A DNA stretch of 64,000 bases from Occultella gossypii (lineage in GTDB: Bacteria > Actinomycetota > Actinomycetes > Actinomycetales > Beutenbergiaceae): NCBI RefSeq assembly GCF_019947135.1, contig NZ_JAGSHT010000013.1:248001-312000 (forward strand), in the 5' to 3' direction. Below are positions 34,135 to 42,859 of this stretch, piece after piece. A program made the position numbers and the translations under genes. The notes below the pieces were generated by a model. That model was not told the origin of the DNA and made no database searches. It was given only the letters and a program-made list of their open reading frames with translations. Position 1 is the first letter of the stretch. The number at the start of each line of letters is the position of its first letter.

Positions 34135-34476
34135 ATGCACGCTCAGCGCCGCATCCCGCTCGCCGTCGCCGCCCTCACCCTCGCCCTGACGGCCGCGGCC
34201 TGCTCCGGTCCCGGTGGGCCGCCGGACCGGGACCCGGACGTCACCGGAACGGTCGGGAGCGAGGGGACCACTCTCGTCCTGGCGGCGCCCTCCGATCCCT
34301 ACTACGAGGGCATGGACCTCCTGCGCGGCGACCCGGGCGTCCTCCGTGGCGACCAGCCGATCGAGGCCGCGGAGCTGGTGGACGGAGAGGACGTCGAGGT
34401 CTGGATCGAGGGTGGGTGTGCCGAGTCCTTCCCGGTGCAGTGCCAGGTCGTCACCGTGCGCGCCATCGGCGAGTAG
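34135..34476 (+). CDS. Small putative lipoprotein
   Basis: The 113-residue product has a signal peptide with lipobox LTAAACSG and an outside domain of about 90 residues ending with two cysteines (GGCAESFPVQC). No known family. ATG 34135 is preferred to GTG 34132, which precedes it by one codon. It may be leaderless (CATCAT box 6 bases upstream), but the box is weak. Confidence 0.55.
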   Translation: MHAQRRIPLAVAALTLALTAAACSGPGGPPDRDPDVTGTVGSEGTTLVLAAPSDPYYEGMDLLRGDPGVLRGDQPIEAAELVDGEDVEVWIEGGCAESFPVQCQVVTVRAIGE

Positions 34477-34507
34477 ACGGCCTTTCCGGCCTTCGATCCG
34501 CACCCGC

Positions 34508-34513
34508 TATGCT
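34508..34513 (+). promoter_or_regulatory. -10 box of gene 34520 (leaderless)
   Basis: TATGCT ends 6 bases before ATG 34520. Confidence 0.45.
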
Positions 34514-34519
34514 GCCTGC

Positions 34520-35809
34520 ATGACTGGTGATGCAACGATGCTTCAAGACCTCCCTGCCGAGGCGAGAGGAGCCGGCACGATCCTGCTCCGGTCCTCCTGG
34601 CAGACCATCAACATCGGGGACGTGGCCCACACGCCGGGCGCGATCACGGCGCTGCTCGGCGCCGGCGCGGGCCGGATCATCCTGTGGCCCGGCGGCCTGG
34701 ACGACCGGGAGCACGCCATGCTCGCCGGCCGGTTCCCGGATCTCGAATTCGCCTATGGCGACATCGGCCCCGACGGCCGCCCGGACACCCCCGAACTCGC
34801 GCGCGCCTTCGACGAGGCGGACCTCTTCATCCACGGGAGCGCCGCCGGAATGGGCTCGGGCCCGGGCCTGCGGGCCTGGCAGTCCTCCGGCAAGCCGTAC
34901 GGGTTCTTCGGCATCACGTTCGACCCGCTCGGCAACTTCATGCCGTTCCAGCTTCCCGATGCCCGCCGGGTGGTCGGCGGGATCGCCCCCGGCCACCTGG
35001 GCGACGAATCTCGCGAGATCCTCGACGGTGCGGCGTTCGTGTTCTGCCGGGACACGATCTCGCTGGACTACCTGCGGGGGCAGGGCGTGCGCGCCGAGAT
35101 CCTCGAGCCGGGTCCGGACGCGACGTTCGCGTTCGACATCCGCGACGAGGCCGGCGCCGATGCCGTGCTCGCCGACCATGACCTGGAGCCCGGCTTCCTC
35201 GTCGCTGTGCCCAGGCTGCGCTACACGCCGTACGCGCACATCCGGAACCTGCCGGTCACCGCCACCGACCTGACCAAGGACGCCGTGAACGAGGCGTTCA
35301 CCCCGCGCGACCTGGGCGTCCTGACCGAGACCATCGCCTGGTGGGTCCGGACCACCGGCCGGAAGGTGCTCGTCGCGCCCGAGATGAGCTACGCCGTCGC
35401 CCTCATCGCCGACTACTGGCCGGCCACCCTGCCGCAGGACGTGCGCGCGAAGGTCGCGATCATCGACGAGTTCTGGGACCTGCCCACGGCGACCGCCACG
35501 TACGCGCGAGCCGCCGCCGTCGTCAGCATCGAGTGCCACTCCCCCATCCTGGCCACAACGGTGGGCGTGCCAGGCACCTACCTGCGCCAGCCGACCGACA
35601 CGGTCAAGGGAGCCATGTACGCGGACCTGGGTGGGTCGAACATGGTCAACGAGATCGACGACGGCGCAGCCGGGGTCATCGAGCGGCTCGCCCGGGTGGT
35701 CGCCGACCCGGGCGCGGCGCGCGGCGCCGCCGAGGGCGTGCACGCCGAGGCACTGCGCCGGCTGGCCCGCATGGGCCGGGCGGCGGTGGCCGCGAGCCGG
35801 GTCAGCTGA
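34520..35809 (+). CDS. Polysaccharide pyruvyl transferase-family protein
   Basis: The 429-residue protein has the CsaB/PS_pyruv_trans layout: [20 protein letters not shown] at the N terminus, [36 protein letters not shown], and late [18 protein letters not shown], which resembles the conserved S-x-R-x-H-x region of the family. Members transfer pyruvyl from PEP to wall or exopolysaccharide sugars. It lacks a signal and should be cytoplasmic. It carries its own promoter and is not obviously part of rhamnose breakdown. Its end overlaps the convergent oxidase gene by 8 bases. Confidence 0.7.
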   Translation: MTGDATMLQDLPAEARGAGTILLRSSWQTINIGDVAHTPGAITALLGAGAGRIILWPGGLDDREHAMLAGRFPDLEFAYGDIGPDGRPDTPELARAFDEADLFIHGSAAGMGSGPGLRAWQSSGKPYGFFGITFDPLGNFMPFQLPDARRVVGGIAPGHLGDESREILDGAAFVFCRDTISLDYLRGQGVRAEILEPGPDATFAFDIRDEAGADAVLADHDLEPGFLVAVPRLRYTPYAHIRNLPVTATDLTKDAVNEAFTPRDLGVLTETIAWWVRTTGRKVLVAPEMSYAVALIADYWPATLPQDVRAKVAIIDEFWDLPTATATYARAAAVVSIECHSPILATTVGVPGTYLRQPTDTVKGAMYADLGGSNMVNEIDDGAAGVIERLARVVADPGAARGAAEGVHAEALRRLARMGRAAVAASRVS

Positions 35810-37070
35810 CCGGGCGCTCGCTCTCGGCGCGGGCCGCCCGCCGCAGGGGTGCGAGCCGGCTCAGCTGGGTCACGTGCTGCGGCCCGAGCTCGTCGAGCGA
35901 GGCGACCCCGAGCAGGCGCATGGTCCGGGTGATCTCCGCGGTGAGGATGGCGATCATCCGGTCCACGCCGTCGCGTCCCCCGGCCATCAGGCCGTACAGG
36001 TAGGCACGGCCGACGAGCGTGAAGTCGGCGCCGAGGGCGATCGCGGCGACGACATCCGCGCCGCTCATGATGCCGGTGTCCAGCACGATCTCGAGGTCGT
36101 TCCCGAGCTCGCGGGCCACCTCGGGCAGCAGGTGGAACGGGATCGGGGCCCGGTCGAGCTGGCGGCCGCCGTGATTGGACAGCACGATCCCGTCCACGCC
36201 GAGGTCCGCGACCCGCTTGGCGTCCTCGAGGGTCTGGATCCCCTTGACCACGACCTTGCCGGGCCACTGGTCGGAGACCCAGCGCAGGTCGTCGAAGTCC
36301 ACGGTCGGGTCGAACATCGTGTTCAGCAGGTCCGCGACGGTCCCGGACCAGCGGTCGAGGGACGCGAACGCGAGCGGCTCGGTGGTGAGGAAGTCGATCC
36401 ACCACTGCGGACGCGGGAGCGCGTTGAGCACGGTCTTCGGGGTGAGGGAGGGCGGGATCGTCATGCCGTTGCGGGTGTCCCGCAGCCGGGCGCCGGCGAC
36501 GGGCACGTCGACGGTGACCAGGAGGGTGTCGAAGCCTGCCTTCGCGGCCCGGTCCACCAGGGCCATCGACCGGTCCCGGTCCTTCCACATGTACAGCTGG
36601 AACCAGTTCCGCCCACCGGGGTTGGCGGCGGCGACGTCCTCGATGGAGGCGGTGCCCATGGTCGACAGCGAGAACGGGATCCCGGCGGCGCCGGCGGCAC
36701 CGGCGCCCGCGATCTCGCCCTCGGTCTGCATCATCCGGGTGAACCCGGTGGGGGCGATCCCGAACGGCAGCGCCACCGGGCCGCCGAGCACGGTCGCCGA
36801 GGTGTCCACCGCGGAGACGTCCCGCAGGATCGCCGGGTGGAACTCGATGTCCTCGAACGCCTGGCGGGCGCGGCTCAGGGACAGTTCCTTCTCGGCGGCG
36901 CCCTCGGTGTAGTCGAACGCGGCCTTCGGGGTGCGCCGCTTGGCGATCGTGCGCAGGTCCTCGACGTTGAGGGCGGCGGCGAGGCGTCGCTTGCGACCGT
37001 TCAGTTCCGGTGCCTTGAACTGCATCAGCGGCGCGAGGTCGCGCACCTTCGGGACTCGACGCTGAACCAT
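35802..37070 (-). CDS. lldD: FMN-dependent alpha-hydroxy-acid (L-lactate) dehydrogenase/oxidase
   Basis: The 422-residue (S)-2-hydroxyacid oxidase has [16 protein letters not shown] near residue 52, the substrate segment [43 protein letters not shown] and the active-site histidine block [13 protein letters not shown], then [18 protein letters not shown] and VGRAYLYGL for the flavin phosphate. Best match is the LldD type, which oxidises L-lactate to pyruvate. L-lactate is the expected end product of RhaEW, and an operator resembling the rhaI site lies 80-91 bases upstream, so a joint pathway is likely. Glycolate or mandelate specificity cannot be excluded. Confidence 0.82.
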   Translation of the reverse strand: MVQRRVPKVRDLAPLMQFKAPELNGRKRRLAAALNVEDLRTIAKRRTPKAAFDYTEGAAEKELSLSRARQAFEDIEFHPAILRDVSAVDTSATVLGGPVALPFGIAPTGFTRMMQTEGEIAGAGAAGAAGIPFSLSTMGTASIEDVAAANPGGRNWFQLYMWKDRDRSMALVDRAAKAGFDTLLVTVDVPVAGARLRDTRNGMTIPPSLTPKTVLNALPRPQWWIDFLTTEPLAFASLDRWSGTVADLLNTMFDPTVDFDDLRWVSDQWPGKVVVKGIQTLEDAKRVADLGVDGIVLSNHGGRQLDRAPIPFHLLPEVARELGNDLEIVLDTGIMSGADVVAAIALGADFTLVGRAYLYGLMAGGRDGVDRMIAILTAEITRTMRLLGVASLDELGPQHVTQLSRLAPLRRAARAESERPVS

Positions 37071-37149
37071 CGGGGGGAACTCTCCAGTCTCTTCACGCGG
37101 GGGCGGCCGTCCGCCTGCCCCCGCGATGGTAGCGGACACGACACTCGAT

Positions 37150-37161
37150 TGTATCGTTTCA
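37150..37161. promoter_or_regulatory. Rhamnose-regulon operator, site 4 (oxidase gene)
   Basis: TGTATCGTTTCA matches the reverse of site 1 in 11 of 12 bases. It lies upstream of the FMN oxidase start at 37070. Confidence 0.6.
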
Positions 37162-37366
37162 GAGGCGCTGGCTGCACGATGAGGTGACCCCATTGTCGGT
37201 CGGGACGTGGGTCCCGCCGCGCTGCGGTGCCTCCCGCGGTCCGGCCGTCGGTCCCGCCGCAAACGAGCACCCGGATCGGTTCGGCGTCGGTAAAGTGTTT
37301 CCGGTCGGGGCAGGCGCGGTGGATCGCTGCCCGACCACGGTCTAGCAACGTCGTCGAAGGGCCCGC

Positions 37367-38227
37367 GTGAGCATCCAGTCCCAGATCCAGGCGAAGCGCG
37401 ACACGCTCGCCCCGTCGATGCGCCGCGTGGCCGATGCGATCCTGGCCGACCCGAGCCTCGTCCTGGAGGAGACGATCTCCGAGCTGGCACGTAAGTGCGC
37501 CACATCGGAGACCACGATCGTCCGCTTCTGCCGGACGCTCGGCCTGGCCGGATACGTCCAGCTCCGGCTCGCCCTGGCCACCGAGGTCGGCCGCGAGGGT
37601 GCCCGGCGGTCCCCCGCGGCGACCTACGGTTCGGACATCTCCGCCGGCAGCACACTGGAGGAGGTCGTGGCGAGCATCGGCTTCACCGAGAACCTCGGCA
37701 TCGAGGAGACCATCAACAGCCTGGACATCGCCGAGCTCGGCCGGGTGGTGGACGCCATCGACGCCGCGGCCCGGATCTCGGTCTACGGCGTCAGCGCGAG
37801 CGGCTGGAGCGCCGCCGACCTGCACCGCAAGCTGTTCCGGATCGGCCGGGTGGCCTACTCGTTCGCGGACGGGCACGACGCCGTCACCTCGCTCGGCCTG
37901 ATGGGTGCCGGCGACGTCGCGGTCGGGTTCTCCCACCGGGGCACGACGGCGGAGGTGGTGCGGTTCCTCGAGGCCGCCCGGGAACGGGGGGTGACCGCGG
38001 TGGCGATCACGAACGCCGCCGACTCTCCCGTCGCCGCAGCGGCCGACCTCGTACTCCGGACGGCGGTCCGGGAGTCACCGTTCCGCTCCGGAGCGATGGC
38101 CTCCCGTACCGCGCAGTTGCTGATCGTGGACTGCATCTTCGTCGCGGTCGCCCAGCGCCGGATGACCGAGACGGTCGACGCCCTGCGCGACACCCACGAC
38201 GCCGTCGCCCAGTTCCGGGACAACTGA
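37367..38227 (+). CDS. MurR/RpiR-family transcriptional regulator
   Basis: The 286-residue protein has an N-terminal RpiR HTH ([20 protein letters not shown]) and a C-terminal SIS domain (from about 130: [20 protein letters not shown]) that binds a sugar phosphate. In Escherichia coli MurR senses MurNAc-6-P; the neighbouring murQ makes that ligand likely here. The serine hydrolase gene begins 3 bases after its stop, so they form an operon. GAAGGG precedes GTG 37367. Confidence 0.85.
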   Translation: MSIQSQIQAKRDTLAPSMRRVADAILADPSLVLEETISELARKCATSETTIVRFCRTLGLAGYVQLRLALATEVGREGARRSPAATYGSDISAGSTLEEVVASIGFTENLGIEETINSLDIAELGRVVDAIDAAARISVYGVSASGWSAADLHRKLFRIGRVAYSFADGHDAVTSLGLMGAGDVAVGFSHRGTTAEVVRFLEAARERGVTAVAITNAADSPVAAAADLVLRTAVRESPFRSGAMASRTAQLLIVDCIFVAVAQRRMTETVDALRDTHDAVAQFRDN

Positions 38228-38230
38228 GCG

Positions 38231-39412
38231 ATGTCACGCGATTCCGTGTCGAGCCCCGCCGAGCAGCGGGACGCCGGACTCGAGCCCGCCCGGACTGCTG
38301 CCCTGCAGGGGCTGCTGGACTCGGCCACCCGCAACGCCGCCGCCGGCCCGGCCCCGGTCGGAGCAGCCGAGCCCGTTCCGGGCACCGCCGGGGCCGAAGC
38401 GCTGATCGCCCACCGCGGGCGGGTGATCGCCCGCGCCCGGGCGGGGTACGCCACGCTGTTCGCGGCCGACGGCGCACTACTCCCGACGCAGGAACGGCGC
38501 CCGCTGCCCCCGGAGCCGGTGTTCGACATCGCGTCCCTGACGAAGATCCTGACCACGGTCACCGCCCTGATCCAGGTGGACGCCGGCGTCCTCGACCTCG
38601 ACCGACCGGTGGCCGATCACCTCCCCGAGTTCGCCGTCGACCGCACCCACGAGCGGATCAGCCCCCGGCAGCTGCTCACCCATACGTCCGGCCTGCCGCC
38701 GGTGCTGCGCCTGTGGGAGGTGCCCGGCACCCGTGCGGACCGTGCCCAGCACGTCCTGCGCACGGAACTGTGCTCCGAACCCGGCTCGGCCCACGCGTAC
38801 TCCTGCGTGGGCTTCATGGTGCTCGGCCTGCTCCTCGAGCACCTCACCGGGCGAGGGTTGCCCAGCCTCCTGACGGACACCGTCACCGGGCCGCTGGCGA
38901 TGACGAGCACCGGCTACGACCCCACCAGCGCGGGCGACCGGGTGGTGCCGACCGAGTACCAGTCCGTCCCCGACCGCGGCCTCGTGTGCGGCACCGTCCA
39001 TGACGAGGCCGCCTGGAGCCTGGGTGGCTCCGGGAACGCCGGGGTGTTCAGCACCGGGCCGGACCTGGTCCGGTTCGCCGCTGCCCTCGGCGCCGACGGG
39101 CCGGGGCTGCTCAGCGAGGACTCGCTGACGCTGCTGCGTCGGGACGTGCTCCCTGCGTCCGAACGGGACCGGGTCGGGTACGGGCAGGCGCTCGGCATGC
39201 GCCTCGGGGACGCCACGTTCATGGGCACCGGTGACCCGGCCGTGATCGGGCACACCGGGTTCACCGGCGCCTCGCTGGTGATCGACACCGAGGCGGACCT
39301 GGCCGTCGTGCTGCTGACCAACCGCGTGCACCCGGTCCGGACCGCGTTCGATGCCGGGCCGCTACGTCGCGCGGTGACCGGACTGGCCCGGGAGCACGTC
39401 GCTCAGGCCTGA
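38231..39412 (+). CDS. Serine hydrolase of the beta-lactamase class C family
   Basis: The 393-residue enzyme has the SxxK motif ASLTK (S102, K105) and the Tyr motif as HAYSCVGFMVLG (Y-S-C rather than Y-S-N). HTGFTG stands for the third motif. There is no signal peptide, so it is probably cytoplasmic. Such enzymes can be D-Ala-D-Ala peptidases or esterases; beside murQ and nagZ, hydrolysis of imported muropeptides or of lactyl esters is plausible but unproven. It is coupled to the RpiR gene and overlaps murQ at its 3' end (convergent, 10 bases). Confidence 0.78.
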   Translation: MSRDSVSSPAEQRDAGLEPARTAALQGLLDSATRNAAAGPAPVGAAEPVPGTAGAEALIAHRGRVIARARAGYATLFAADGALLPTQERRPLPPEPVFDIASLTKILTTVTALIQVDAGVLDLDRPVADHLPEFAVDRTHERISPRQLLTHTSGLPPVLRLWEVPGTRADRAQHVLRTELCSEPGSAHAYSCVGFMVLGLLLEHLTGRGLPSLLTDTVTGPLAMTSTGYDPTSAGDRVVPTEYQSVPDRGLVCGTVHDEAAWSLGGSGNAGVFSTGPDLVRFAAALGADGPGLLSEDSLTLLRRDVLPASERDRVGYGQALGMRLGDATFMGTGDPAVIGHTGFTGASLVIDTEADLAVVLLTNRVHPVRTAFDAGPLRRAVTGLAREHVAQA

Positions 39413-40332
39413 GCGTCCAGGACCCCGCCGAGCCGGCCGCCGGCCTCGGCGAGCAGCCGTTCTGCCGCGGCCCGGTCCAGGCCGCGCGCCACCATGATCG
39501 CGGCGACCGGGACCCGCTGACCGGAATCGGTCAGGGCCTGCGCGGCGACTCGGGGGTCCGCGCCCGTGATGGTCGCGACCAGGCGCTCGGCCCGTGCCCG
39601 GAGCTTGACGTTGCTGACGGACAGATCGACCATCAGGTTCCCGTAGGTCTTGCCGAGCCTGATCATCACGCCGGTCGAGATCATGTTCAGGACCTGCTTC
39701 GTGGCGGAGCCCGCCTTCAGCCGGGTGGATCCGGCGAGCACCTCCGGGCCCACCTCGACCTCGATCGGCAGGTCCACGGCGGACCCGAGCTCGGAGGCGG
39801 TGTTGCAGGCCAGGCCGACGGTCAGGGCGCCGGCGGCGCGCGCCGCCCGAACCGCGCCGAGCACGAACGGGGTGCGCCCGCTGGCGGCGATCCCGACGAC
39901 CGTGTCGGTCGCGGTGACCCCGAGGCCGGCGATCTCCTGGGCGCCGAGCTCGGCAGAGTCCTCCGCACCTTCGACGGACTCGAACATGGCACCGCGCCCG
40001 CCTGCGATCACGCCCAGGACCTGGCCCGGATCCGTGTGGAACGTGGGCGGACACTCCGAGGCGTCCACCACTCCCAGCCGCCCCGAGGTGCCGGCACCGA
40101 GGTAGATCAGCCGCCCACCCGACTCCATCCGGGCCGCGGCGGCCTCCACGGCGGCAGCGACCTGCGGCAGCACGGCCCGCACCGCGAGCGGCACCCCGGC
40201 CTCGGCCTCGTTCATCGCCCGCAGGGCGTCCAGCGTCGGGATCGCGTCGAGCCGTCGGTACCGCTCGTCGATCCGCTCGGTCTCGAGCAGGTCGGTCCGA
40301 TCGCCCGTCACCGGTTGGGGGTCAGCCACCAT
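39403..40332 (-). CDS. murQ: N-acetylmuramic acid 6-phosphate etherase
   Basis: The 309-residue SIS-domain protein has LIYLGAGTSGRLGVVDASEC then PPTFHTDP, the MurQ signature with an active-site Glu, followed by GGRGAMFESVEGAEDS with the second Glu, TVVGIAASGRTPFVLGAV and STRLKAGSATKQVLNMIS. It removes the D-lactyl ether of MurNAc-6-P, giving GlcNAc-6-P. AAGAGG lies just before ATG 40332. It is divergent from the nagZ-like gene. The presence of murQ commits this locus to amino-sugar salvage. Confidence 0.95.
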   Translation of the reverse strand: MVADPQPVTGDRTDLLETERIDERYRRLDAIPTLDALRAMNEAEAGVPLAVRAVLPQVAAAVEAAAARMESGGRLIYLGAGTSGRLGVVDASECPPTFHTDPGQVLGVIAGGRGAMFESVEGAEDSAELGAQEIAGLGVTATDTVVGIAASGRTPFVLGAVRAARAAGALTVGLACNTASELGSAVDLPIEVEVGPEVLAGSTRLKAGSATKQVLNMISTGVMIRLGKTYGNLMVDLSVSNVKLRARAERLVATITGADPRVAAQALTDSGQRVPVAAIMVARGLDRAAAERLLAEAGGRLGGVLDAQA

Positions 40333-40359
40333 GTACCTCTTCTTCCTGAATCAAACGAA

Positions 40360-40418
40360 TTCAAGTAAACCAGCAGTTGCGCCTCGATGAAAATGATTGA
40401 CGCCTTCTACTTGAAGTA
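40360..40418. promoter_or_regulatory. murQ-nagZ divergent control region with paired TACTTGAA motifs
   Basis: TACTTGAA occurs on the minus strand at 40367-40360 and on the plus strand at 40408-40415, where it extends to the dyad TACTTGAAGTA (40408-40418). A possible nagZ -35 (TTGACG) is at 40397-40402. Candidate MurR sites; the motif is not one I know from the literature. Confidence 0.4.
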
Positions 40419-40445
40419 CGCCAATAATTGACCCACGATGGGCAC

Positions 40446-41990
40446 ATGCGTCACCACCGCGGCTCCGACCGCTCGCTCGAGTCCCTGGCCCATTCCGTTC
40501 TGTGGCCCGGCTTCACCGGAACGCGGGCACCCGACTGGTTGCTGCGCGCACGCGATGCCGGAGCGCCGGGGGCGCTGCTGTTCGCGCACAACATCGACCC
40601 CGATGACGCGGACCAGCTGTCCCGCCTCGTCGGCGAGCTGGATGGCACGCGCGGCAGCCTCGTCGGAGCCGACGAGGAGGGTGGCCTTGTGACCCGGCTG
40701 CACGCCCGGGACGGGTCCCCGAGCCCTGGCCATGCGGTACTGGGTCGCCACGACGTGATTGCGGACACCGAGACCGTCGCCGAGCAGATCGGTGCCGAAC
40801 TCGCGCGCCACGGCATCGCCATCGATCTGGCGCCCGTCGCCGATGTGAACAACAACCCGGCGAACCCCGTCATCGGCAGCCGCTCGTTCGGAGCCGATCC
40901 CGAGCTGGTGGCGCGGCACGCCGCCGCCTACGTGCGCGGACTGCAGCGTGCGGGCACCGCGGCCTGCGCGAAGCACTTCCCCGGCCACGGCGATACCACC
41001 ACCGACTCCCATCTCGCCGTCAGCAGGATGGAGGTGAGCGCCGACGAGCTCGAGGAGATCCACCTCGCCCCGTTCCGGGCCGCGATCGAGGCCGGCGTCC
41101 GGTCCGTGCTGACGGCGCACATCATCGTGCCCGTCCTCGGCCCGGAACCCGCGACCGTGAACCCCCGAGCGTTGTCGATGCTGCGCGGGATGGGCTTCGA
41201 CGGGCTGATCATCTCCGATGCCGTCGAGATGGAGGCCATCGCGAGCACACTCGGGATCGGGCCGGGTGCGGTCGCGGCGCTCGCCGCCGGCGTGGACCTC
41301 GTCTGTCTCGGCAATCAGGGCGCGGACCCGCGCACGCCCGAGAACCCGCGCCCGGACGAGTCCGCCTACCGGACCGTGCACACCGCCGTCGTCGACGCGC
41401 TCCGCTCGGGATCGCTGCGCGCGGAGCGCCTCGAAGAGGCGGCCGAGCGGATCGCCGCCCTGCGTACCTGGGTCACCGCCCACCGCACGGGTGGGAGCCC
41501 GGACCTGGCATCGACCACCTCGACACCGGACACCCCGACCGCCGCACGGAACGCCCCGACCACCACCGCGGTACGGGTGGCCGCGCACGCCTGCGACGTC
41601 CGCGGCGACGTCCGGCTCCGCGCGGGCGTGCCGGTCACCGTGATCGACGCCCGGGTGCTGCGCAACCGCGCCGCCGGGCGGGAGGCCGACCTGGTGGGTC
41701 GGGCGCTGGCCGCGCGCCGGGCGATCAGCCACCACCGGTTCGACGGCGATGACACCGCCGAACTGCTGCGCGCGGACCCGCAGGGCGAGGTCGTGCTGGT
41801 GGTCGACCAGCCGCACATCGCCGCCGCGGAGCGCCACGCGCTCACCGACGTGCTGGCCTGGCACCCGGACACCGTGGTGGTCCGCCTGGGCTGGCCCGGA
41901 GACCTCGGCGTGGACCTGCCCCGGCTGGTCACCACGCACGGCTCGAGCGCCGTCAGCGCGTCCGCCGTGGCCGACCTCCTGCTGGGGTGA
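40446..41990 (+). CDS. nagZ: Glycoside hydrolase family 3 beta-N-acetylhexosaminidase (NagZ-like)
   Basis: The 514-residue protein has a GH3 N-terminal barrel (1-350) with RGSLVGADEEGGLVTRL, DLAPVADVNNNPANPVIGSR, the NagZ loop KHFPGHGDTTTDSH carrying the His-Asp catalytic pair, and GLIISDAVEMEAI with the nucleophile Asp. A C-terminal alpha/beta domain (about 370-514) is longer than in small NagZ enzymes. It has no signal peptide, so it acts on imported GlcNAc-containing muropeptides. ATG 40446 is used; the frame is open to 40428 only. It ends at a bidirectional terminator. Confidence 0.85.
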   Translation: MRHHRGSDRSLESLAHSVLWPGFTGTRAPDWLLRARDAGAPGALLFAHNIDPDDADQLSRLVGELDGTRGSLVGADEEGGLVTRLHARDGSPSPGHAVLGRHDVIADTETVAEQIGAELARHGIAIDLAPVADVNNNPANPVIGSRSFGADPELVARHAAAYVRGLQRAGTAACAKHFPGHGDTTTDSHLAVSRMEVSADELEEIHLAPFRAAIEAGVRSVLTAHIIVPVLGPEPATVNPRALSMLRGMGFDGLIISDAVEMEAIASTLGIGPGAVAALAAGVDLVCLGNQGADPRTPENPRPDESAYRTVHTAVVDALRSGSLRAERLEEAAERIAALRTWVTAHRTGGSPDLASTTSTPDTPTAARNAPTTTAVRVAAHACDVRGDVRLRAGVPVTVIDARVLRNRAAGREADLVGRALAARRAISHHRFDGDDTAELLRADPQGEVVLVVDQPHIAAAERHALTDVLAWHPDTVVVRLGWPGDLGVDLPRLVTTHGSSAVSASAVADLLLG

Positions 41991-42013
41991 GACCGCCCCC
42001 GGCGGCCTCACCC
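41985..42013. terminator. Bidirectional terminator between nagZ and the ABC operon
   Basis: GGGTGAGACCGCC and GGCGGCCTCACCC pair at 12 of 13 positions around a CCC loop. The stem overlaps both stops of the convergent genes ending at 41990 and 42008. Confidence 0.65.
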
Positions 42014-42859
42014 GGCCAGACGCCGTCGGGGGTTCGGCGCGGCTGCCAGCAGTCGCCGCGTGTACTCGTGGGAGGGTGCGTCGATCACCTGTTCGCTCGA
42101 CCCACGCTCGACGACCTTGCCGTGGTACATCACCAGGGTCTGCGCGGAGTACGCACGGGCTGATCCCAGGTCGTGCGTGATGTACAGGACCGCGAGTTCC
42201 TCGGTCCGGCGCAGCTGGTCCAGCAGATCGAGCATCCCCTTCCGGATCGTCACGTCCAGCATCGAGACAGGTTCGTCCGCGAGCAGCACCTTCGGCTCGG
42301 CAGCGAGCGCGCGGGCGAAGGAGATCCGCTGCCGCTCCCCACCGGAGAGCTCGTGCGGGAACCGGTGCAGGTACCGCTCGGCCGGTGCCAGCTCCACCTT
42401 CCGCAGTAGCGCGAGGCTCCACTCCTCCACCTCGTCCGCGCTCATCGGACCGCCATGGATCCGCAGGGCCCGGCCCAGGGTGTAACTGACCCGGTGCAGC
42501 GGGTTCAGCGAGGAGAACGGATCCTGCAGGGTCATCTGGACGGTGCCGGTGTAACGGATGAAGGCTCGGCCACGGGTCGCCGAGACCGGATCACCGTTCA
42601 GCAGGAGCTCGCCGGAGGTCAACGGCATCAGCTGGGCGAGGAGCCGGCCCACGGTGCTCTTGCCGGAGCCGCTCTGACCCACGAGGGCCGTCACCTGACC
42701 GGCGCGCAGCTCCAGCGAGACGTCGTCCACGGCGCGGAAGTACTCCCGGCCGAACACCCCCGCCCGCTTGTTCGTGCGGAAGTCCTTCACCAGGTTCCGT
42801 GCCTCGAGCACGACGCGGCCCTGCTCGGGCTCGTGCGGATCCATGACGTCGGTGCTCAT
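42008..42859 (-). CDS. Peptide/muropeptide ABC transporter ATPase (DppF-like)
   Basis: The 283-residue ATPase has Walker A VGQSGSGKST, a Q-loop (TVQMTLQDPFSSLNPLHRV) typical of the OppF/DppF branch, signature LSGGERQR and Walker B KVLLADEPVSMLD. The last gene of the operon, it overlaps the fused gene by ATGA (42856-42859). It forms the second nucleotide-binding half of the importer. The usual C-terminal zinc/FeS-like cysteine tail is not present. Confidence 0.9.
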   Translation of the reverse strand: MSTDVMDPHEPEQGRVVLEARNLVKDFRTNKRAGVFGREYFRAVDDVSLELRAGQVTALVGQSGSGKSTVGRLLAQLMPLTSGELLLNGDPVSATRGRAFIRYTGTVQMTLQDPFSSLNPLHRVSYTLGRALRIHGGPMSADEVEEWSLALLRKVELAPAERYLHRFPHELSGGERQRISFARALAAEPKVLLADEPVSMLDVTIRKGMLDLLDQLRRTEELAVLYITHDLGSARAYSAQTLVMYHGKVVERGSSEQVIDAPSHEYTRRLLAAAPNPRRRLAG

